A stretch of DNA of 64,000 nt from Noviherbaspirillum aerium (GTDB taxonomy: Bacteria; Pseudomonadota; Gammaproteobacteria; Burkholderiales; Burkholderiaceae_D). The stretch spans positions 59,348 through 123,347 of the forward strand of contig NZ_VFAH01000017.1 of NCBI RefSeq assembly GCF_008929045.1, in the 5' to 3' direction. This document shows, in pieces, positions 54,794-64,000 of this stretch (positions within the stretch are counted from its first letter, which is position 1; every line of letters begins with the position of its first letter). A program made the position numbers and the translations under genes. Under the pieces are notes generated by a model. It saw only the letters and a list, made by a program, of their open reading frames with translations, did not search any database and had not been told where the DNA came from.

Positions 54794-56854
54794 CTACTGC
54801 TCGGCCTGATCCGGAATCGTCTTCAGATTTTCCATCCAGACCGTTGCCTCCGAATCGCTCGGCGCCCGCCAGTCGCCGCGCGGCGACAGCGAACCGCCGG
54901 AACCCACCTTCGGCGCGTTCGGCATGCAGGTGCGCTTGAACTGGCTCAGCTTGAAGAAGCGGTACAGGAAGATGCCAAGATTGTGCTTGATGGCCGCGAG
55001 ATCGTATTCATTGCGTGCAACGTGCGGCCCCTCCGGCCAGTTCCCTGCGTCCCGGTCTCCCCATGCCGCCAGCGACAGGAAAGCCACTTTCGAGGGCGAG
55101 AACCCGAAACGCAGCGTGTAGTACAGGTTGAAATCCTGCAGCTCGTAAGGACCGATCACGCTTTCGGTCTTCTGCTCCGGTTGATTCTTCGATTTGCCTG
55201 GCACGAGTTCGGGGCTGATCTCGGTGTCGAGGACGCCCTGAAGAACGTCGGAACCGGATTCTCCGATCTGGCCGGTTTCGGCCACCCAGCGTACAAGATG
55301 GGAAATCAGGGTTTTCGGCACGCTGGCATTGACGTTGTAATGCGACATCTGGTCGCCCACGCCGTAGGTGCACCAGCCCAGCGCGAGTTCACTCAGATCT
55401 CCGGTGCCGATCACGATGCCGCCGCGGAAGTTGGCGATGCGGAACAGATGGCTGGTGCGTTCGCCCGCCTGCACATTCTCGAACGTCACATCATAGTTTT
55501 CCTGGCCTTCGGCATAGGGATGACCGATATCCTTGAGCATCTGCAGGCAGCTGGGACGGATATCCACTTCGCTTGCCGAGCAGCCGACGACTTCCATCAG
55601 CTGGCGCGCCTGTTTCAGCGTACGGTCGCTGGTGGCGAAGCCTGGCATCGTGATTCCGATGATATTGGTGCGCGGCAGGCCCAGCCTGTCCATTGCCTTG
55701 GCGCATACCAGCAGCGCATGCGTGGAATCGAGCCCACCCGAGACGCCGATGACCACCTTTTTGATGCCGGATGCCGACAGGCGCTGCACCAGTGCCTGCA
55801 CCTGGATGTTGTAGACCTCGGAGCAGCGCTCGTCGCGCCGCTTCTGATCCGAAGGCACATAGGGAAAACGCTCGACATTGCGCGCCAGCGGCAGCACCCG
55901 GTCGAATGGCAGATTCACCGCATAGGACACGGTGCGGAACCGGCTCACTTCATCACGATGCCGGCGTACCGAATCGCCGAAGGTGGAGGCGCGCATGCGT
56001 TCGCGCGAGAGGCGCTCCAGGTCGACATCGGCGTAGATCAGATGCGGATCATCCGAAAAGCGCTCCGACTCCGCCAGCAGCGAACCGTTTTCATAGATCA
56101 GCGCCTGGCCGTCCCAGGCCATGTCGGTCGATGACTCGCCCTTGCCTGCCGATGTGTACAGATAGGCGGAAAGGCAGCGCGCCGACTGCTGCGACACCAG
56201 CTGATGGCGGTAGCCCGATTTGCCCACGACGATGTTGGACGCTGACAGATTGATCAGCACCGTGGCGCCGGCCAGGGTGGCGAACGAGGATGGCGGAATC
56301 GGTACCCACAGGTCTTCGCAGATCTCGACATGAAAGCGAAGCAAGGGAAGATTGGCCGCCGAGAACAATGTCGTCGGGCTGAAGGGAACCACCCGCCCCA
56401 GCAGCTCAACCTGGTCGGAAGTCGCGGAATCGGCGGCATTGAACTGGCGCGCCTCGTAAAACTCGCCATAGTTCGGCAGGTAGCTCTTCGGCACCACGCC
56501 AAGGATGCGGCCGTCGGCAACCACCACCGCGCAGTTGAATAGCAGATGATCAACCCGCAACGGCATGCCCACCACCATGGCCAGGGGAAGCTGGCGTGAA
56601 GCCTCGACAATCGAAGCCAGCGCCGTCTTGCAGGCATCGAGCAAGGCATCCTGATGGAAAAGGTCGTCGCAGGTATAGGCCGACAGGCCCAGCTCGGGAA
56701 ACACGATAAGGGCGGTGCCGGCCTCGGCAGCCTTGCGGGCAAGCTCGAGCGTGCGCTCGGCGTTGTAGGCGGGAACGGCGACCTTGCAGACTGGAATGCC
56801 GACTGCAACACGGGCAAAGCCGTGCGAATAGAGATTAAGGAAACGATTGCTCAT
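54794..56854 (-). CDS. nadE: Glutamine-dependent NAD+ synthetase
   Basis: Cytosolic enzyme of 686 residues making NAD from deamido-NAD with glutamine as ammonia donor. The N-terminal nitrilase-type glutaminase has the Glu in [13 protein letters not shown], the Lys in [14 protein letters not shown] and the Cys in VEICEDLW. The C-terminal synthetase has the ATP loop [13 protein letters not shown] and a deamido-NAD site around [18 protein letters not shown]. Length and order match the bacterial two-domain NadE of Mycobacterium type. GGAAG lies before the ATG at 56854. It is monocistronic. Confidence 0.94.
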   Translation of the reverse strand: MSNRFLNLYSHGFARVAVGIPVCKVAVPAYNAERTLELARKAAEAGTALIVFPELGLSAYTCDDLFHQDALLDACKTALASIVEASRQLPLAMVVGMPLRVDHLLFNCAVVVADGRILGVVPKSYLPNYGEFYEARQFNAADSATSDQVELLGRVVPFSPTTLFSAANLPLLRFHVEICEDLWVPIPPSSFATLAGATVLINLSASNIVVGKSGYRHQLVSQQSARCLSAYLYTSAGKGESSTDMAWDGQALIYENGSLLAESERFSDDPHLIYADVDLERLSRERMRASTFGDSVRRHRDEVSRFRTVSYAVNLPFDRVLPLARNVERFPYVPSDQKRRDERCSEVYNIQVQALVQRLSASGIKKVVIGVSGGLDSTHALLVCAKAMDRLGLPRTNIIGITMPGFATSDRTLKQARQLMEVVGCSASEVDIRPSCLQMLKDIGHPYAEGQENYDVTFENVQAGERTSHLFRIANFRGGIVIGTGDLSELALGWCTYGVGDQMSHYNVNASVPKTLISHLVRWVAETGQIGESGSDVLQGVLDTEISPELVPGKSKNQPEQKTESVIGPYELQDFNLYYTLRFGFSPSKVAFLSLAAWGDRDAGNWPEGPHVARNEYDLAAIKHNLGIFLYRFFKLSQFKRTCMPNAPKVGSGGSLSPRGDWRAPSDSEATVWMENLKTIPDQAEQ

Positions 56855-57284
56855 CTATGTCTTCCGGATCGAAATAACAGGACGGGTTCTTATTGAAAAG
56901 GCCTGAAAATTGAAATGGCCTCGGGTGTTTGTTTTGCGAGCACCATCACCGCGTTGATATGCTTGCAGCATGGCAATGCCACACCCTTATCACTTTGGCA
57001 TGCGTCACGGGAAACAGGTTCAACTGCTCCCCGGCATCTTGCAACTTTCGCTACTTTAACACTTCGGGCTGCTTCAGCCCGCTGGGGGAAGGCAGACCCA
57101 TTCACGTTCGCAGGCCCTGACTGCGATACCGGTTCCAAGCTTGCCTTTCTTGTATTGCGGAAGCATGCCGGCCCACGCATAATTGCCATTCGCAGTTATC
57201 TTCCGCAACCGCCTTGCACCGCAATCTTTCTTCGCCGGACCGGCCAAGCCGCGTAGCTTTCATCGCGGCATCATCAATTTCAGG
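56855..57284. other. Divergent region between nadE and VRR-NUC genes
   Basis: About 430 bases upstream of both divergent genes. No ORF with a ribosome-binding site is seen. I did not detect a LexA-like box by eye, although DNA-repair genes lie on the right side. The region contains the promoters of both genes. Confidence 0.4.
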
Positions 57285-58937
57285 ATGATCAGGACTCTCG
57301 ACAATCCGCTCTACTATCTGGACAATTTCCATCGTGTCATGGAATGGATAGACCGGCATTACCGTGGCCTGATGAACGCCGAGGAAAGTCGGTTCGTTCA
57401 GGGATTCCGCCTCCTGCCGCAAGCGTCTCAGTCGCTGCTGGTACGGATGATCATGCGCAAGGGAGATCTGTTCCGGCTGACCAAATTGCATTACGAGGAA
57501 ATCGGTTGCATCCGCTCCGCGGTCCTGCCGCTTGTCGAGCAGGGCTGGGTCGATGCCGCTCCGCCATTGTCCATCGAAAGCCTGTTTGCGATACTGACCA
57601 AGCCTGAACTGAGCGGCGTCTTCAAGGAACTGCGGGCCAGTGCGCGCAAGGCCGACCAGCTCGCAGCCTTGCGTGAGCAATATGCGGGCGAGCGGATTTT
57701 CCCGGAGTGGTGCCCGGAGCTCGATGAATGCGTGTACCGCTTGCTGATCGGGGAAATGTGCGACCGTTTCCGCCTGATGTTCTTTGGCAACCTCCGGCAG
57801 GACTGGACCGAATTCGTGCTGGCCGACCTGGGCATCTTCAAGTACGAACAAGTGCCGCTGTCCTCGGCATCCCTGGCCTTTCGTACGCGCGACGATGTCG
57901 ATCACTACCTGCATCTGCATCGCTGCCGCACGCGCTTTCATGAAGGCGAAGCCGTCGCCGATGTCATGCAGGCGATTCCATCGCTGCCCTACGAGAATAT
58001 CTGGCTGGAAGGACGCCGCGCAAAGCTGCTTTTCCAGATGGGTCAGCAATGCGAGAAGAGCGGCATGCTGGAAGAGGCGCTGGCAATCTATGCCCGCAGC
58101 ACCTATGCCGGCGCCCGCCTCCGCGCGATCCGCGTCATGGAACGCTGCGAGCAGTTCGAGGCGGCCCATGCGCTGGCAGTTGAAGCCGCAGCGCATCCGG
58201 AAGACGACGCGGAACATCAGCAACTGACGCGCATCCTGCCGCGGTTGCAGCGCAAGCTGGGCATCATCGAAAAGATCACGCGCGCGAAAGCAGGTCCGGT
58301 TCCCAATATCGACCTGATCCTGCCGCAACCGAATCCGGACATTCATGTCGAGCATGCGGTTCGCATGCACCTGAGTTCGGAGTCGGCGCCGGCATACTAC
58401 GTCGAGAATACGCTGATCAATTCCCTGTTCGGCCTGCTTTGCTGGCAAGCGATCTTCCATCCGGTGCCGGGAGCGTTCTTTCATCCATTCCACAGCGGAC
58501 CGGCCGACCTGATGGCGCCGGATTTTCATCGCCGCCGCGAAGCCGAGTTCGAACAATGTCTGACTCAGCTCGACACGGAGGAATACCGCCAAACGATACG
58601 CAACAATCTCGATGCCAAGGCCTATATCCAGTCGCCGTTCGTCGCCTGGGGCTTCATTACCCCCGACCTGGTGGAACAGGCGCTCGACTGCATTCCGCCG
58701 GCGCACCTGAAGAAATGGTTCCGGCGCATCCTCGCGGACATCCGCTCCAACCGCAACGGCTTTCCCGACCTGATCCAGTTCTGGCCGCAGGACAAGCGCT
58801 ACCGCATGATTGAGGTGAAGGGACCGGGCGACCGGCTCCAGGACAATCAGGTGCGCTGGCTGGAATTCTGCGCACAGCACGACATGCCCGTCACCGTCTG
58901 CTATGTGCAATGGCGGAATGAGGAGGCCACTTGTTGA
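57285..58937 (+). CDS. VRR-NUC nuclease, FAN1-like
   Basis: Predicted DNA nuclease of 550 residues. The C-terminal VRR-NUC domain (about 475-545) has the catalytic Asp in GFPDLIQFW and the Glu-x-Lys in MIEVKGPGDRLQDNQVRWL, the PD-(D/E)XK pattern shared with FAN1, which incises DNA at interstrand crosslinks. The middle contains TPR-like helices (EEALAIYARSTYAGARLRAIRVMERCEQFEAAHAL), as in FAN1. The start at 57285 (MIRTLDNPLYYL) matches the family; the frame opens earlier. Its stop overlaps the start of a helicase gene, so the two are translationally coupled and probably act together in crosslink or flap repair. Confidence 0.88.
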   Translation: MIRTLDNPLYYLDNFHRVMEWIDRHYRGLMNAEESRFVQGFRLLPQASQSLLVRMIMRKGDLFRLTKLHYEEIGCIRSAVLPLVEQGWVDAAPPLSIESLFAILTKPELSGVFKELRASARKADQLAALREQYAGERIFPEWCPELDECVYRLLIGEMCDRFRLMFFGNLRQDWTEFVLADLGIFKYEQVPLSSASLAFRTRDDVDHYLHLHRCRTRFHEGEAVADVMQAIPSLPYENIWLEGRRAKLLFQMGQQCEKSGMLEEALAIYARSTYAGARLRAIRVMERCEQFEAAHALAVEAAAHPEDDAEHQQLTRILPRLQRKLGIIEKITRAKAGPVPNIDLILPQPNPDIHVEHAVRMHLSSESAPAYYVENTLINSLFGLLCWQAIFHPVPGAFFHPFHSGPADLMAPDFHRRREAEFEQCLTQLDTEEYRQTIRNNLDAKAYIQSPFVAWGFITPDLVEQALDCIPPAHLKKWFRRILADIRSNRNGFPDLIQFWPQDKRYRMIEVKGPGDRLQDNQVRWLEFCAQHDMPVTVCYVQWRNEEATC

Positions 58938-61255
58938 AGTACGCGGTGGCCGTGCGCGCCATGTGCGAATTCACCGCCAAGCGCGGCGATCTGGACTTGC
59001 GTTTCACGCCGGCGCCAACGGCGCAGGAAGGCATCGCCGGCCATGCGGTGGTCGCCGGCCGGCGCCCGATGGGCTACGAGAGCGAAATCATGCTCAGCGC
59101 CGAATACAAGCACCTGCTGGTACGAGGCCGCGCCGACGGCTACGACCCGGCGCTCAACCGGCTGGAAGAAGTGAAGACGCATCGCGGCGATCTCGACCGC
59201 ATGCCGGCCAATCACCGATTCCTTCACTGGGCGCAGCTGAAGGTCTATGGATGGCTGCTATGCCAGGAACGCGGCTTGCAGGAAGTGCATCTGGCACTCG
59301 TCTATTTTGATATCGGCACGCAAAAGGAGACCGAACTTTCCGAGCCATACGCCGCAGCCGACCTGCGTGCGTTTTTCGAAGAACAGTGCGAGTGCTTCCT
59401 TGCCTGGTCCAGCCAGGAACTTGAACACCGCGCGCTGCGCGATGCGGCATTGACCGAACTGCCTTTTCCGCATTCCGGCTTCCGGCCCGGCCAGCGGCAG
59501 CTTGCGGCGGCCGTGTATCGCGCGGCATCGGAGGGGCGCTGCCTGCTGGCGCAGGCGCCGACCGGCATCGGCAAGACGGTAGGTACGCTGTTTCCGATGC
59601 TCAAGGCCTGCCCATCGCAAAAGCTCGACAAAGTCTTCTATTTATCGGCGAAGACGTCGGGCCGCGGCCTGGCGCTAGACGCGCTCGCGCGTATCGGCGA
59701 GTCGGCGCCCGCCATGCCGCTGCGCATACTGGAACTGACCGCGCGCGACAAGGCATGCGAACATCCTGACAAAGCCTGCCATGGCGAATCCTGCCCGCTC
59801 GCACAGGGTTTCTACGACCGCCTTCCGATGGCACGCCAGTCCGCGGTCGACGCGAGGTTTCTGGACAAGAACCGGCTGCGCGAAGTCGCTGCCGCACATC
59901 AGGTCTGTCCATACTATCTGGCACAGGACCTCGCGCGCTGGTCGGACGTCGTCGTGGGCGACTACAACTATTATTTCGACGCCACGGCGATGCTGCATGG
60001 CATGACGGTTTCCAATCAGTGGCAGATCGGCGTCCTCGTGGACGAGGCGCATAATCTGGTCGACCGCGCCCGCAAGATGTACAGCGCGGAACTCGATCAG
60101 GCAACGCTTCAGCAGTTGCGCAGCCATGCGCCTGCCATCCTGAAAAAATCCCTGGACCGTCTCAACAGGCAGTGGAGCGCCTTGCACAAGGAACAAACCG
60201 AGCCTTACCGGGTTTACGCGGACATGCCGGATAAGTTTTCCAGTGCGTTGCAGCAAGCCATCACTGATATTACCGAGTACTTCATCGAGCATCCGGCTGA
60301 GGTCGACCACGCGCTGCAGCGCTTCTATTTCGATGCGCTGCACTTTTCCCGTCTGCTGGAGGCATTCGACAAGCATTCCCTGTTCGACATTGCCAAGACA
60401 TCGCCCGCCGTCGGCCCCACGGATAATTCCCTGCTGTGCCTGCGCAATATCATTCCGGCGCCGTTTCTCGATGCACGCTTTTCGGCAAGCCGCTCCACCA
60501 CGCTGTTTTCCGCCACGCTGAGCCCGTGGTACTTCTATAGCGACATGCTCGGCATGCCCGCATCGACGGTATGCATCGACGTCGATGCGCCATTCAAGGC
60601 AGAGCAGCTATCGGTGCAGATCGTCAGCCGCATATCGACGCGTTATCAGCACCGGGAACAATCGGTCGCACCGATTGCTTCCCTGATAGCGGACCGGTAC
60701 GCCGAGCATCCCGGCAACTACCTCGCTTTTTTCAGCAGCTTCGACTACATGCAGAAAGTCGCAGACCTGATGCGGCAGGAACATCCCGGCATACCGATAT
60801 GGTCGCAGGAGCGGCAGATGCAGGAAATCGAAAAGGAAGCCTTTCTTGCGCGGTTTGCGCCGGGAGGAATCGGCATAGGCTTTGCGGTCCTCGGCGGCGC
60901 ATTTGCCGAAGGTGTGGACCTGCCCGGCGACCGGCTGGTCGGAGCCTTCATCGCTACCCTCGGCCTGCCGCAATACAATCCGGTCAACGAACAGGTCCGC
61001 AAGCGCATGGATGCCGTGTTCGGTTCCGGCTACGACTATGCCTATCTCTATCCCGGCATACAGAAGGTGGTGCAAGCGGCCGGACGCGTGATCCGGACGC
61101 CGACGGACCGCGGCGTCGTATTCCTGATCGATGATCGATTCGGACGCGGCGAGGTGCAGGAACTGCTGCCTGCCTGGTGGAAAGTTGAGAAGGAGCATCG
61201 CAAGCCTGCGACTGCTGGATATTCGGCGAAGGTATCAGCGACTGCCGACATCTGA
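58931..61255 (+). CDS. XPD/DinG-type helicase with N-terminal PD-(D/E)XK nuclease-like domain
   Basis: Superfamily 2 DNA helicase of 774 residues. The N-terminus (about 55-165) reads as a RecB/Cas4-like PD-(D/E)XK fold: Asp69 in GRADGYD, Glu80-Val-Lys82 and the QLKVYGWLL motif. The helicase follows with Walker A APTGIGKT (about 209-216), the iron-sulfur cluster Cys276, Cys283, Cys288 and Cys326, DEAH (371-374), and the C-terminal Arg-finger region VVQAAGRVIRTPTDRG. The start is TTG at 58931 or 58934 with GAGGAGG directly upstream, overlapping the VRR-NUC gene by four to seven bases. Nuclease and helicase probably form a repair complex. Confidence 0.88.
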   Translation: MLKYAVAVRAMCEFTAKRGDLDLRFTPAPTAQEGIAGHAVVAGRRPMGYESEIMLSAEYKHLLVRGRADGYDPALNRLEEVKTHRGDLDRMPANHRFLHWAQLKVYGWLLCQERGLQEVHLALVYFDIGTQKETELSEPYAAADLRAFFEEQCECFLAWSSQELEHRALRDAALTELPFPHSGFRPGQRQLAAAVYRAASEGRCLLAQAPTGIGKTVGTLFPMLKACPSQKLDKVFYLSAKTSGRGLALDALARIGESAPAMPLRILELTARDKACEHPDKACHGESCPLAQGFYDRLPMARQSAVDARFLDKNRLREVAAAHQVCPYYLAQDLARWSDVVVGDYNYYFDATAMLHGMTVSNQWQIGVLVDEAHNLVDRARKMYSAELDQATLQQLRSHAPAILKKSLDRLNRQWSALHKEQTEPYRVYADMPDKFSSALQQAITDITEYFIEHPAEVDHALQRFYFDALHFSRLLEAFDKHSLFDIAKTSPAVGPTDNSLLCLRNIIPAPFLDARFSASRSTTLFSATLSPWYFYSDMLGMPASTVCIDVDAPFKAEQLSVQIVSRISTRYQHREQSVAPIASLIADRYAEHPGNYLAFFSSFDYMQKVADLMRQEHPGIPIWSQERQMQEIEKEAFLARFAPGGIGIGFAVLGGAFAEGVDLPGDRLVGAFIATLGLPQYNPVNEQVRKRMDAVFGSGYDYAYLYPGIQKVVQAAGRVIRTPTDRGVVFLIDDRFGRGEVQELLPAWWKVEKEHRKPATAGYSAKVSATADI

Positions 61256-61258
61256 CCC

Positions 61259-61726
61259 TCACTCGATGGGCAGGGGCATATTCGCCGGCACCGGGACTGC
61301 CGTGACGCTGTTTTGCGGACTGCCTTCGATGACCCTGTCGGAATACACGAGATAGACCAGCGTATTGCGCTTCGGATCTGCCATGCGTACCACACGGACG
61401 CGCTTGAACAGTATCGATGCCCGTTCGGAAAACACTTCCTCCTGGCGCGGCACCTTGCCGTTGAAGCGGATCTCGCCGACCTGGCGGCAGGCGACCGACG
61501 CTTCCGACTTGTCTTCCGCCACACCGATGGCGCCCTTGATGCCGCCGGTACGTGCGCGTGACATGAAACAGCTTACGCCCGCCACTTTCGGATCATCAAA
61601 TACATCAACCACGATCTTGTGATTAGGGCCGATGAACTTGAATACGGTATCGACTTCACCAATCTGCTCGGCGAAGGCCGGTAGCGCAAAGCTGGCGAGC
61701 AACAGGGAAGCAGTCAATGAGCGCAT
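61259..61726 (-). CDS. creA: CreA family protein
   Basis: Exported protein of 155 residues of the CreA family (DUF, function unclear). A signal peptide (about 1-19, ending AFAEQ) leads to the family core: [45 protein letters not shown], then [31 protein letters not shown]. Two Cys residues of the core may pair. AAGGAATACC precedes the ATG at 61726. It stands tail to tail with the helicase gene, three bases apart. Confidence 0.9.
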   Translation of the reverse strand: MRSLTASLLLASFALPAFAEQIGEVDTVFKFIGPNHKIVVDVFDDPKVAGVSCFMSRARTGGIKGAIGVAEDKSEASVACRQVGEIRFNGKVPRQEEVFSERASILFKRVRVVRMADPKRNTLVYLVYSDRVIEGSPQNSVTAVPVPANMPLPIE

Positions 61727-61912
61727 GGTATTCCTTAGAAGGATGATATTTCTGAACATGCTACTCGAAATTCATTGGAGAACCCTTGACGCGTTTCGCC
61801 TGTCTATCGGCAAGATGGCAACAGGCAGCAACGCAGTATCGTTTCAGGGAAGCATCATCTTGGAATGGCCTGAGTTGCCAGCCGGCTTGCAGCCCGATTT
61901 TTTTCCGAAACC

Positions 61913-62404
61913 ATGCACCACAAACCCAAACTTCAGGTATTTCTGGACCTCGACGGTGTGTTTGCCGACTTCGATGCCCGCGTCAAACACCTCACCGGCA
62001 AACACCCGAGCCAGCTCGACCGTCCCCTGCTGTGGAAGATGATTAATTCCGACAAGCGTTTCTTCGCCGAACTGGAACTTATCGAAGGATGCATGGCACT
62101 GTGGGAAGCCACGAAGGATCTTGAACCGATTTTTCTTACGGGAGCGCCCAGCAACAAGACTTTCCAGCAACAAAAGCGGGAATGGGTTGCGCGCATCTTC
62201 GGTCCCGAATTCATCGTGCACGTCGTACCGAAAAAGCTGAAGCAGGACTTCAGCGGACCGCATAAGGTCTTGATTGACGATACCCCCGAAAATATCGAGC
62301 AGTGGATTGCCCGGGGAGGCTACGGCATCCTTCACAAAGGAGATCATGCCTCGACCATCAAGGCGCTGCAGGAACTGATCGCGATATACGCCAAGGAAGA
62401 ATAG
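61913..62404 (+). CDS. HAD-superfamily 5'(3')-deoxyribonucleotidase-like protein
   Basis: A 163-residue HAD-fold phosphatase. Motif I is DLDGVFADF (Asp12 and Asp14), motif II lies in IFLTGAPSNK, and motif IV in KVLIDDTPENIEQW. The cap segment between motifs I and II (KHLTGKHPSQLDRPLLWKMINSDKRFFAEL) resembles NT5C-type nucleotidases, so dephosphorylation of a nucleotide is the best guess. The ATG at 61913 follows a start-proximal A/T-rich stretch; no close neighbour shares its strand. Confidence 0.8.
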   Translation: MHHKPKLQVFLDLDGVFADFDARVKHLTGKHPSQLDRPLLWKMINSDKRFFAELELIEGCMALWEATKDLEPIFLTGAPSNKTFQQQKREWVARIFGPEFIVHVVPKKLKQDFSGPHKVLIDDTPENIEQWIARGGYGILHKGDHASTIKALQELIAIYAKEE

Positions 62405-62696
62405 GACTGGCATGCGCCTGGAATAGGCCCGGAATGGTCCTGTTCGATCCAGGGAAATATTCATTTCCTTTCACGGATTTGATCGCGCGGTTCATTGCTC
62501 TATTGATCTATCGGACGATGCATTCTTGCAGAAACCATTTGTGAAAAACGTGCGCCGGCATTAGTCCGATATATGCCGTTGCCAAATCCAGCGTTTCCGA
62601 AAGCCCGGACGACTGGACGCAAGTCAGCCTTCTTCCGGATGTGCAGGAAGAAGGCTTGATCTGCGTTGGCCAAACAGGAATGAACAGGGTGCCGTA

Positions 62697-63200
62697 TCAG
62701 GTAGCGTGCTTGTCCGATGCGCGAGCCTGGGCAGTTACCATGCTTGCTTCATACGCCTGCATCTGGACGCCCAGTTGGGTCATGTCCATGCCGGCTTGCT
62801 GTACCTTGGGAAACAGGCTCTGCTCCTCGCTCTGTACATGATGCATGACCGAATCCCGCAGCTGCACCATCATCTGGTCATATTGAGCAGTGCCTGCCTG
62901 CATGCCTTTAAGCTGCTCCATCATCTGCCTGGCTTCCTGATGCTCCTGCTCCGCGTGATCCACGAGGGAGGGATCGATTTGATGCACGGCAGGATAAAAA
63001 ACCGTTTCCTCAAGATTCGCATGCATCTCCAGCAGTTCTAGAATCCGCGGTCCGGCTTCTTCTTTGACTTTCATATCCTGCGTTGTCGTGTAACGCTCGA
63101 AAAGCTGCCTTACGAATGCATGGTCCGCTTTCAATGCCTCCAGTGGTTGGTCGACGGGAAATCCGGCTTGGCTGCGATGCTCATTCGGGTCAATATCCAT
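62697..63200 (-). CDS. Hemerythrin HHE-domain protein
   Basis: Protein of 167 residues with the di-iron helical bundle: ADHAFVRQLFERY, LEMHANLEETVFYPAV, EQEHQEARQMMEQL and MHHVQSEEQSLFPKV. The ligands are arranged as in bacteriohemerythrins or their DUF-like relatives. A Met/Gln-rich C-terminal tail follows. AAGGAG is likely upstream of the ATG at 63200 (the adjacent bases read gagctttgaatg in reverse). It is unrelated in context to the hemerythrin at the left edge but of the same class. Confidence 0.85.
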   Translation of the reverse strand: MDIDPNEHRSQAGFPVDQPLEALKADHAFVRQLFERYTTTQDMKVKEEAGPRILELLEMHANLEETVFYPAVHQIDPSLVDHAEQEHQEARQMMEQLKGMQAGTAQYDQMMVQLRDSVMHHVQSEEQSLFPKVQQAGMDMTQLGVQMQAYEASMVTAQARASDKHAT

Positions 63201-63887
63201 TCAAAGCTCCTTACTGTCATCGGTGGCTAGAGGTAGAAGTGTAGAAAACCTTCCGTTAATAACAAGGTGCTGCGGGAAACAACATGACTCTTTTATTGAG
63301 ATTAGAAGTACATAAGCACCCCACATGACACAGTCACGACAATCCGTACCAAGTTCAGGAAGCGAAGGCAACAAACGCACTCAGGAAATCGGCAGGCTAC
63401 GACTTCAGCAAATAGCCATTGACGTGATAACGGTGTGATCGAGAGGACGGCCGTGTGGCGGGCCACACCGGCAACGAACGACGCGGCCATGCGCCCAAGG
63501 CGGATCAGGGCTGCCGTATTCTCATTCGCAATCCACCAGTGGAGGCAGCGCAACTGGGCACTTGGTGAATAGGAAATAGAAATGGCAACGACTGTGAACT
63601 CAGGTGACGCATGGCATGCGATGAATCGGCACGAGGTAACATGATGATGTACCTCGCAGCAAAGCGTGCAAGCAAATTACCGAGCTTGGCCGGCTTGGCA
63701 AGTGTCACACAGCACGGAGAGGCTGGAAATACTTTAAGGCAAGACAGCGGATGACGAAGTTGACGAGCAAGGAAACCGTGGCGCGATTTCAATCTGGCAC
63801 GTCGTGCGCAGAGACTGCGCTTGCACCGACTGCTGTGGCCACATCAGCCAAGCCAATAGGCATGCATTGCGCACGCGCAAAGCAAAC
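63201..63887. other. Spacer upstream of hemerythrin and downstream of the rRNA operon
   Basis: About 690 bases between the hemerythrin gene and the rRNA terminator. The three reading frames in it (83, 95 and 67 residues) have no ribosome-binding site and no recognised domain. The region is richer in A and T than coding DNA around it. No tRNA was identified. Confidence 0.5.
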
Positions 63888-63915
63888 AGCCCTGCGTCCA
63901 TGAGGAGGCAGGGCT
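63888..63915 (-). terminator. rRNA operon terminator
   Basis: On the minus strand AGCCCTGC and GCAGGGCT form an eight-base-pair stem with a 12-base loop, 15 bases beyond the 3' end of the 5S rRNA, followed by GTTTGCTTTG. This fits the terminator of the ribosomal RNA operon. Confidence 0.75.
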
Positions 63916-63929
63916 GATGCGGTAGAACT

Positions 63930-64000
63930 AGCCTGACGATGACCTACTTTCACACTGGTTGCAGCACTATCATCGGCGCAAAGTCGTTTCACGGTCCTGT
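63930..64000 (-). rRNA. rrf: 5S ribosomal RNA, partial
   Basis: The reverse complement of the last 71 bases reads as the 3' part of a betaproteobacterial 5S rRNA, with the segments GACCGTGAAACGAC, GCCGATGATAGTG and GTGAAAGTAGGTCATCGTCAGGC in the expected order. The 5' part and the rest of the rRNA operon lie beyond the right edge. The 3' end is placed at about 63930. Confidence 0.92.

Noticed and set aside
57102..58910. Minus-strand frame of 602 codons
   Set aside because: It mirrors the VRR-NUC gene, whose motifs and ribosome-binding context are on the plus strand.
63302..63992. Three small minus-strand genes downstream of the rRNA operon
   Set aside because: They lack ribosome-binding sites, and the last overlaps the 5S rRNA and its terminator.

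Overview
The window looks like a chromosomal segment of a high-GC betaproteobacterium, most likely Burkholderiales and perhaps Oxalobacteraceae (Herbaspirillum or Noviherbaspirillum type). This is inferred from the partial 5S rRNA at the right edge, from the LivFGHM and Bug-type uptake genes, a RhlE helicase, a Burkholderiales-like DNA polymerase II, and many two-component and cyclic-di-GMP proteins. No sequence search was possible. I see no insertion sequence, prophage, tRNA or CRISPR array. The first ~700 bases look more AT-rich than the rest and hold no convincing complete gene.

Layout. 1-12 kb: a hemerythrin with a histone-H1-like tail, an orphan sensor kinase, an RhlE RNA helicase followed by a RIO-type kinase, an NlpC/P60 lipoprotein, a DUF2939 protein, a metallo-beta-lactamase-fold lipoprotein, an FKBP isomerase, and an ECF41 sigma factor with its carboxymuconolactone-decarboxylase partner. 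A good match to the ECF41 promoter stands in front of the latter pair. 12-19 kb: DNA polymerase II, then a four-gene minus-strand operon (DUF4331 protein, small lipoprotein, TPR protein, HupE/UreJ-type membrane protein with an EF-hand).

19.5-31 kb is a signalling island. A hybrid histidine kinase and a double-domain KaiC-like ATPase diverge from an RsbQ-like alpha/beta hydrolase that overlaps a PAS histidine kinase/receiver protein. A chemoreceptor and a GGDEF-EAL protein follow. The hydrolase-PAS pair resembles the RsbQ-RsbP energy-stress module of Bacillus, but with a histidine kinase output. 31-33.7 kb holds small envelope proteins and a PACE-type efflux protein.

33.7-49.2 kb is catabolic. 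It has a fatty-acyl/aromatic-CoA beta-oxidation operon (bifunctional hydratase/dehydrogenase, thiolase, SDR, ACAD10-like phosphotransferase) facing a PaaI thioesterase. An IclR regulator, a Bug-type binding protein, an aldehyde and an alcohol dehydrogenase, and a complete branched-chain-type ABC transporter (LivH-M-G-F plus binding protein) follow. Together they suggest uptake and oxidation of an alcohol/aldehyde-derived carboxylic or aromatic compound through CoA thioesters; the substrate cannot be read from sequence.

49.4-64 kb holds a 2-hydroxychromene-2-carboxylate isomerase-like protein preceded by a seven-copy octanucleotide repeat, an SDR divergent from a TetR-MATE pair across a double palindromic operator, a LysR-tautomerase pair, and glutamine-dependent NAD synthetase. 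After these come a FAN1-like VRR-NUC nuclease overlapping an XPD/DinG-type helicase with an N-terminal PD-(D/E)XK domain, a CreA protein, a HAD-family nucleotidase-like protein, a second hemerythrin, and the 3' end of an rRNA operon with its terminator. The best candidates for under-described biology are the hydrolase/PAS-kinase/KaiC island, the DUF4331-TPR-HupE operon, and the nuclease-helicase pair.
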